Part shown: one piece after another, positions 6,296 to 8,498 of the stretch
Position numbering within the stretch: the stretch's first letter is position 1
Layout of the letters: every line of letters begins with the position of its first letter
Assembly (NCBI GenBank): GCA_964503595.1
Contig: CAZDAM010000121.1
Location: 1 to 8,498 of the forward strand
Direction of reading: 5' to 3'
Length of the DNA: 8,498 nucleotides
Source: CAZDAM01 sp964503595
GTDB taxonomy: Bacteria; Muiribacteriota; UBA6191
The notes under the pieces: generated by a model
What the model was told of the DNA's origin: nothing
What the model saw: only the letters and a program-made list of their open reading frames with translations
Database searches by the model: none
Program-made: the position numbers and the translations under genes

Positions 6296-7144
6296 ATGAA
6301 ATATTCTCTTTTTGTCTTTCTTACTTTCTTAACACCTCTTATGGCTGAGGCAAAAATAACCTATCTCAAGGGTAGGGCCTTTGTTGTGGAAGGGCTTCGT
6401 ACAAGCCCGGCAGAAATCAGTCAGAGCCTGAAGGAAGGGGTGACCTTTAAACTTGAATCAGGATCTGAGGCAACTCTTCAGTTTGAAGATCAGACCACGA
6501 CCCGCTTGATGGGTCCGGCCACAATGAGTCTGTCGTTTGAAGAAAAAGATTCTGGGACTGCCCGTCAGATTCAGCTGATTGCCGGTAATATCTGGTGTTC
6601 GGTAAAGAAGCTGATTCAGGGGGATTCCTTTGAGGTGAAAACTCCGACTGCAACGGCAGGGGTGAGGGGAACCGAATTCGGGGTTGATTTTGAACCGATT
6701 GAAAAACTGATGAAAACCCATGTGGGAGAAGGAGCCGTCGATGTCATGAATCAGGTGGGAGAAACCCTGAGAATGACTGAGGGGATGATTTCCACTGTGA
6801 TGGATGACACCATGAAGATGGTGGAAGATCAGCTAAAGGCTGTTGCCAAATGGCGGGATTTTGCTGCGATTCCTCTGGATCCATCCAGAGAAGCTCTGGA
6901 AGAAACCGAGAAACTCATGAAAAACCTGGACTCCCAGATGCAGAAGCTTCAGAAGGATCTGGATCAGATGAATCAGAATTTCCAGAAGTTCGGGGATGAT
7001 ATGCAGAAATGGGGAGAAAATCTGCACAAGACCCAGAACATGGAAAACCTCGGCGAGGATATTGAAAAACAGGTTCAGGACAGTCTGAAAAATCTTCCAG
7101 GAATGGGAGCCGGTGACTGGGATCTGTTTGGAGATGAGGACTGA
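6296..7144 (+). CDS. Exported FecR-domain protein with coiled-coil tail (282 aa)
   Basis: Residues 1-19 are a signal peptide (FLTPLMAEA/KIT). Residues 20-155 form a FecR domain: an LKGRAFVVEG start, SEATLQFEDQTTTRLMGPATMSL in the middle, and the hallmark segment FEVKTPTATAGVRGTEFGVDF split over 112-132. In the classical FecR the domain senses a TonB receptor and controls an ECF sigma factor. Here there is no transmembrane helix, no sigma-binding N-terminus and no sigma or receptor gene nearby, so this is more likely one of the stand-alone periplasmic or surface FecR-domain proteins. From about 196 to 265 the protein is a long amphipathic helix rich in Gln, Met, Lys and Asp (LMKNLDSQMQKLQKDLDQM), suggesting oligomerisation. 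It ends in an acidic DWDLFGDED tail. AAAGG precedes the ATG. It stands alone: it diverges from the lipase and converges on pdxJ with three bases between stop codons. Confidence 0.88.
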   Translation: MKYSLFVFLTFLTPLMAEAKITYLKGRAFVVEGLRTSPAEISQSLKEGVTFKLESGSEATLQFEDQTTTRLMGPATMSLSFEEKDSGTARQIQLIAGNIWCSVKKLIQGDSFEVKTPTATAGVRGTEFGVDFEPIEKLMKTHVGEGAVDVMNQVGETLRMTEGMISTVMDDTMKMVEDQLKAVAKWRDFAAIPLDPSREALEETEKLMKNLDSQMQKLQKDLDQMNQNFQKFGDDMQKWGENLHKTQNMENLGEDIEKQVQDSLKNLPGMGAGDWDLFGDED

Positions 7145-7147
7145 GTT

Positions 7148-7873
7148 CTAATCCTGCAGGATCCTGAGGTAGCGGCGGATAGTTTCCTCAAATCCGTACA
7201 GGAGGGCTTCGACGGTGAGGGCATGTCCGATACTGACTTCATCCGGACTCAGGGCCTTTAAGAGTTCCTTGAGATTTTCCTGATTCAGATCATGCCCGGC
7301 ATTCAGTCCAAGCCCCAGACTACGGGCTTTTTGGGCTGCGGGAATGTAGGAATCCAGAGCTTTCACCCCGAAGTGGGCAAATTCATGGGCATAGGGGCCA
7401 GTGTAAAGCTCAATGCGATCGGCTAAAACTTCCGGAACCAGGGCAATTTCCTCTGGGTCAGGATCCATGAAAAGACTGACGCGGATTCCAGCCGCTCTGA
7501 GTTTTCCCACCGTACTCAGGAGAAGATCCTGACTCGGCCTTATCTTCCAGCCGTGATCCGAGGTTTTCTGATTCGGATCATCAGGAACCAGGGTGACCTG
7601 ATGAGGGATCACTTCAAGAACCGTTTCCATGAATCTGGGGCAGGGATAGCCTTCAATATTGAGTTCCGCCTCAGGAAATCTTGCCACGATTTCCTTGAGA
7701 CTTACGACATCGGAATAGCGGGCATGGCGCTCATCTGGCCTTGGGTGGATTGTGATTCCCTGGGCACCGGCCTTTAGGGCGAGAGTGGCAAAGGTCAGAA
7801 GATCGGGCCAGTTTCCTTCCCGGGAATTGCGGATGAGGGCGATTTTGTTCAGGTTTACACTCAGGGCTGTCAT
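7148..7873 (-). CDS. pdxJ: Pyridoxine 5'-phosphate synthase (PdxJ)
   Basis: A cytoplasmic enzyme that condenses 1-deoxy-D-xylulose 5-phosphate with 3-amino-2-oxopropyl phosphate to pyridoxine 5'-phosphate, the last ring-forming step of DXP-dependent vitamin B6 synthesis. Its 241 aa match the usual length. Conserved sites are visible: SVNLNKIALIRNSR at 5-18, GITIHPRPDERH with His43, Arg45 and His50, NIEGYP with Glu74, VTLVPD at 93-98, RIELYTGPYAHEF at 153-165, NAGHDL with His194, and SIGHAL with His217. The N-K-I-A form in place of N-I-D-H-I-A, and the HPRPDERH and IEGYP segments, place it with the Bacteroidetes/Leptospira-type enzymes, from memory of those sequences. The partner gene pdxA is not in the window. 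ATG 7873 fits the family start. There is no strong ribosome site, and the promoter lies directly upstream. Confidence 0.96.
   Translation of the reverse strand: MTALSVNLNKIALIRNSREGNWPDLLTFATLALKAGAQGITIHPRPDERHARYSDVVSLKEIVARFPEAELNIEGYPCPRFMETVLEVIPHQVTLVPDDPNQKTSDHGWKIRPSQDLLLSTVGKLRAAGIRVSLFMDPDPEEIALVPEVLADRIELYTGPYAHEFAHFGVKALDSYIPAAQKARSLGLGLNAGHDLNQENLKELLKALSPDEVSIGHALTVEALLYGFEETIRRYLRILQD
7151..7162. repeat. 12-bp perfect palindrome at the fecR/pdxJ convergent junction
   Basis: ATCCTGCAGGAT lies inside the last codons of pdxJ, seven bases past the stop of the FecR-domain gene. It has no loop and no T-run, so it is not an intrinsic terminator. No other terminator is visible between these converging genes. 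Confidence 0.4.
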
Positions 7874-7879
7874 GGCCTG

Positions 7880-7908
7880 AAATTAGCAGAACCCGAACCG
7901 GGGCGCAA
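7880..7908 (-). promoter_or_regulatory. Promoter of pdxJ with extended -10, giving a possibly leaderless mRNA
   Basis: TTGCGC (7908-7903), a 17-bp spacer, then TAATTT (7885-7880) preceded by TGC, the extended -10 pattern. Transcription would start within about a base of ATG 7873, so the message would be leaderless. This agrees with the lack of a clear Shine-Dalgarno. Confidence 0.5.
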
Positions 7909-7911
7909 TGC

Positions 7912-7941
7912 TTGCCCAAACCTTTGGCTCTGCGCTACTAT
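7912..7941 (+). promoter_or_regulatory. Promoter of tRNA-Arg
   Basis: TTGCCC (7912-7917), an 18-bp spacer and TACTAT (7936-7941), with transcription expected near 7948, just before the mature tRNA at 7951. It is back-to-back with the pdxJ promoter in the same 77-bp spacer. Confidence 0.55.
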
Positions 7942-7950
7942 AAGCGTCCT

Positions 7951-8024
7951 GCACGCGTAGCTCAGCTGGATAGAGTAGCAGATTCCGAATCTGTTGGTCG
8001 CAGGTTCAAATCCTGCCGTGTGTA
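7951..8024 (+). tRNA. tRNA-Arg (anticodon CCG)
   Basis: All four arms fold. The acceptor GCACGCG pairs with CGTGTGT (two G-U pairs), the D stem GCTC with GAGT, and the anticodon stem GCAGA with TCTGT around the loop TTCCGAA. The T stem GCAGG pairs with CCTGC around TTCAAAT, the variable loop is five bases, and the discriminator is A. Loop positions 34-36 are CCG, which reads the Arg codon CGG. The CCA end is not encoded (the next bases are TTG), so it must be added by a nucleotidyltransferase. Confidence 0.95.
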
Positions 8025-8031
8025 TTGTCAA

Positions 8032-8055
8032 AGCCCCGCTTTCTAAGCGGGGTTT
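8032..8055 (+). terminator. First intrinsic terminator of tRNA-Arg
   Basis: The stem CCCCGCTT (8034-8041) pairs with AAGCGGGG (8045-8052) around TCT, eight base pairs plus A/U extension, followed by TTTCGTCATTTC. The stem is strong but the T-run is short. It starts ten bases after the tRNA. Confidence 0.75.
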
Positions 8056-8096
8056 CGTCATTTCTGGCCTTCTTAAAATTCTCCGAAAATCGCGTT

Positions 8097-8124
8097 TTGG
8101 CCAACTCTTGGCCAACTTTTTTTT
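8097..8124 (+). terminator. Second intrinsic terminator after tRNA-Arg, built from a repeated TTGGCCAA
   Basis: TTGGCCAA at 8097-8104 and again at 8108-8115 pair as an 8-bp hairpin with loop CTC, then C and eight T (8117-8124). Because TTGGCCAA is its own reverse complement, the element is both a direct and an inverted repeat. It backs up the first terminator. Confidence 0.7.
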
Positions 8125-8146
8125 GAAAAGTTTTTTCCGGAGAAAG

Positions 8147-8168
8147 AAAAAACCCCTCCGAAGAGGGG
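8147..8168 (-). terminator. Leftward intrinsic terminator with UUCG tetraloop
   Basis: On the minus strand: CCCCTC, loop TTCG, GAGGGG, then six T. The C(UUCG)G closing is the unusually stable tetraloop type. It must end a transcript that enters from the right, which means that the region 8169-8498 or a gene beyond it is transcribed leftward. Confidence 0.8.
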
Positions 8169-8190
8169 CGATTCAGTAAGGTGCTTTAGA

Positions 8191-8207
8191 GTAATTCAAA
8201 GAATTAC
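8191..8207. repeat. Inverted repeat GTAATTC-AAA-GAATTAC
   Basis: Perfect 7-bp arms with a 3-base centre. It could be a dimeric regulator site or a small hairpin between the larger structured region and the leftward terminator. Confidence 0.6.
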
Positions 8208-8225
8208 AGATCTAATCTCCCGTTC

Positions 8226-8259
8226 GGTTTTCAGGCTGCCGTAAGCCAGACTGAAAACC
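8226..8259. repeat. Hairpin GGTTTTCAG...CTGAAAACC with inner stem
   Basis: Perfect 9-bp arms around a 16-base interior that contains a further GCT/AGC pair around a loop GCCGTA. A stable hairpin on either strand. There is no T-run on either side, so it is not a simple terminator. Confidence 0.65.
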
Positions 8260-8269
8260 TGAGCTTTAT

Positions 8270-8369
8270 CTGTCACGGGACTGGTTGAAAGCCTGTGGGT
8301 TGTCGCCGACCCGGGAGCCTGTCACAGGACGGGCAGGAAACCCCGGGTCAAAAGCACCTGTCACAGGAC
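8270..8369. repeat. Three copies of a 12-mer CTGTCACrGGAC
   Basis: CTGTCACGGGAC at 8270-8281, then CTGTCACAGGAC at 8319-8330 and 8358-8369. The start-to-start spacings are 49 and 39 bp. The last two copies extend to CCTGTCACAGG, an odd-length palindrome (CCTGT, C, ACAGG). Spacing and length are too irregular and short for CRISPR. Confidence 0.65.
8308..8349. repeat. Inverted repeat GACCCGGG...CCCGGGTC enclosing one 12-mer
   Basis: Eight-base perfect arms at 8308-8315 and 8342-8349, 26 bases apart. Between them lies the second palindromic CCTGTCACAGG copy, so a helix closed by the G/C arms would present this element in its loop. The left arm also overlaps a smaller hairpin GGGTTG-TCGC-CGACCC (8297-8312), so two alternative foldings compete. 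Confidence 0.55.
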
Positions 8370-8498
8370 AGAAAAGAAAGCCGATTCCGGCAGAGGTGAA
8401 ACATGCTGTACATTTGCGCGATCAGGAATAGTGCACTTTCCACTTCAAGGGAAAACGCTGTGAAGGAAAGCGGTTTTTGCACATCCATCACAGAATTC

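Larger units (their letters stand above)
8169..8498 (-). ncRNA. Gene-less, hairpin-rich region; candidate structured RNA or long structured 3' UTR
   Basis: There is no convincing coding region in these 330 bp. The minus strand ends in a strong terminator at 8147-8168. Before it lie several inverted repeats: GTAATTC/GAATTAC at 8191-8207, GGTTTTCAG/CTGAAAACC at 8226-8259 with an inner GCT/AGC, GGGTTG/CGACCC at 8297-8312, and GACCCGGG/CCCGGGTC at 8308-8349. There are also three copies of GTCCyGTGACAG. I checked for signatures of tmRNA, RNase P RNA, SRP RNA and 6S RNA by eye and recognised none. No clear leftward promoter is visible, so the 5' end may lie outside the window and the RNA could be the 3' UTR of an unseen gene. 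Confidence 0.35.

Noticed and set aside
7151..7165. ATCCTGCAGGAT palindrome as a bidirectional terminator for the converging FecR-domain gene and pdxJ
   Set aside because: It has no loop and no T-run on either strand and lies inside the pdxJ coding end, so it cannot work as an intrinsic terminator in the usual way.
7870..8115. An 81-codon minus-strand frame across the tRNA, containing AGFEPATNRFGICYSIQLSYA
   Set aside because: This is the well-known false peptide produced by reading a tRNA gene backwards. It lies antisense to tRNA-Arg and the terminators and has no ribosome site.
8270..8369. CRISPR array
   Set aside because: The repeated unit is only 12 bp, the spacings differ (49 and 39 bp), one copy is degenerate, and no cas gene is present.
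8348..8497. A minus-strand frame entering from the right edge and ending at TGA 8350-8348 (49 codons visible, with an internal ATG MDVQKPLSF)
   Set aside because: It overlaps the repeated 12-mers and inverted repeats, has no ribosome site before the internal ATG, and its Cys/Arg/Ser-rich end looks non-coding. It cannot be excluded that it is the C-terminus of a gene beyond the edge.
8493..8498. The window ends exactly in GAATTC, as if at a cloning junction
   Set aside because: Two more GAATTC sites occur inside (6225-6230 and 6674-6679), so the terminal one can be chance. No vector sequence is visible.

Overview
The window looks like chromosomal DNA from a Gram-negative bacterium of medium G+C content. 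Five or more proteins carry Sec-type signal peptides, two have periplasmic or surface-type folds (FecR, class 3 lipase), and the tRNA gene does not encode its CCA end. The PdxJ enzyme belongs to the SVNxNK-type subgroup that I associate with Bacteroidetes and Leptospira-like spirochaetes, not the E. coli type. I cannot name the genus. No phage, transposon or CRISPR genes are present.

Left part (1-4410, minus strand): a five-gene operon of exported proteins of unknown function, transcribed right to left and running off the left edge. Every junction is a 4-bp ATGA stop/start overlap. Three consecutive products (332, 309 and 341 aa) are diverged paralogues. They share a mature N-terminus AD-x-P-x-F, an amphipathic helix motif, a [PN]GE[IT]F motif, a Tyr-led coiled-coil insert and similar C-terminal strands. 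The first product (245 aa) and the last (at least 244 aa, truncated by the window) look like more distant relatives. The overall helix-plus-strand pattern suggests lipid-binding (TULIP-like) folds, but this is inference.

Middle (4411-6190): a divergent 125-bp intergenic region separates the operon from a small plus-strand gene for a Met-rich helical cytoplasmic protein of 118 aa. That gene overlaps, tail to tail, a two-gene minus-strand operon: an exported class 3 lipase followed by a 117-aa protein without a signal peptide.

Right-centre (6191-7873): an exported FecR-domain protein with a long coiled-coil tail (plus), converging with pdxJ for pyridoxine 5'-phosphate synthase (minus). The lipase and pdxJ promoters both place the transcription start within a few bases of the ATG, so both mRNAs may be leaderless or nearly so.

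Right end (7874-8498): pdxJ and a tRNA-Arg(CCG) gene diverge from one 77-bp spacer. The tRNA is followed by two intrinsic terminators. A third, facing left with a UUCG tetraloop, ends a transcript coming from the right. The last 330 bp contain no convincing gene but hold several inverted repeats and three copies of a 12-mer. This is the best candidate here for an undescribed structured RNA or regulatory region.
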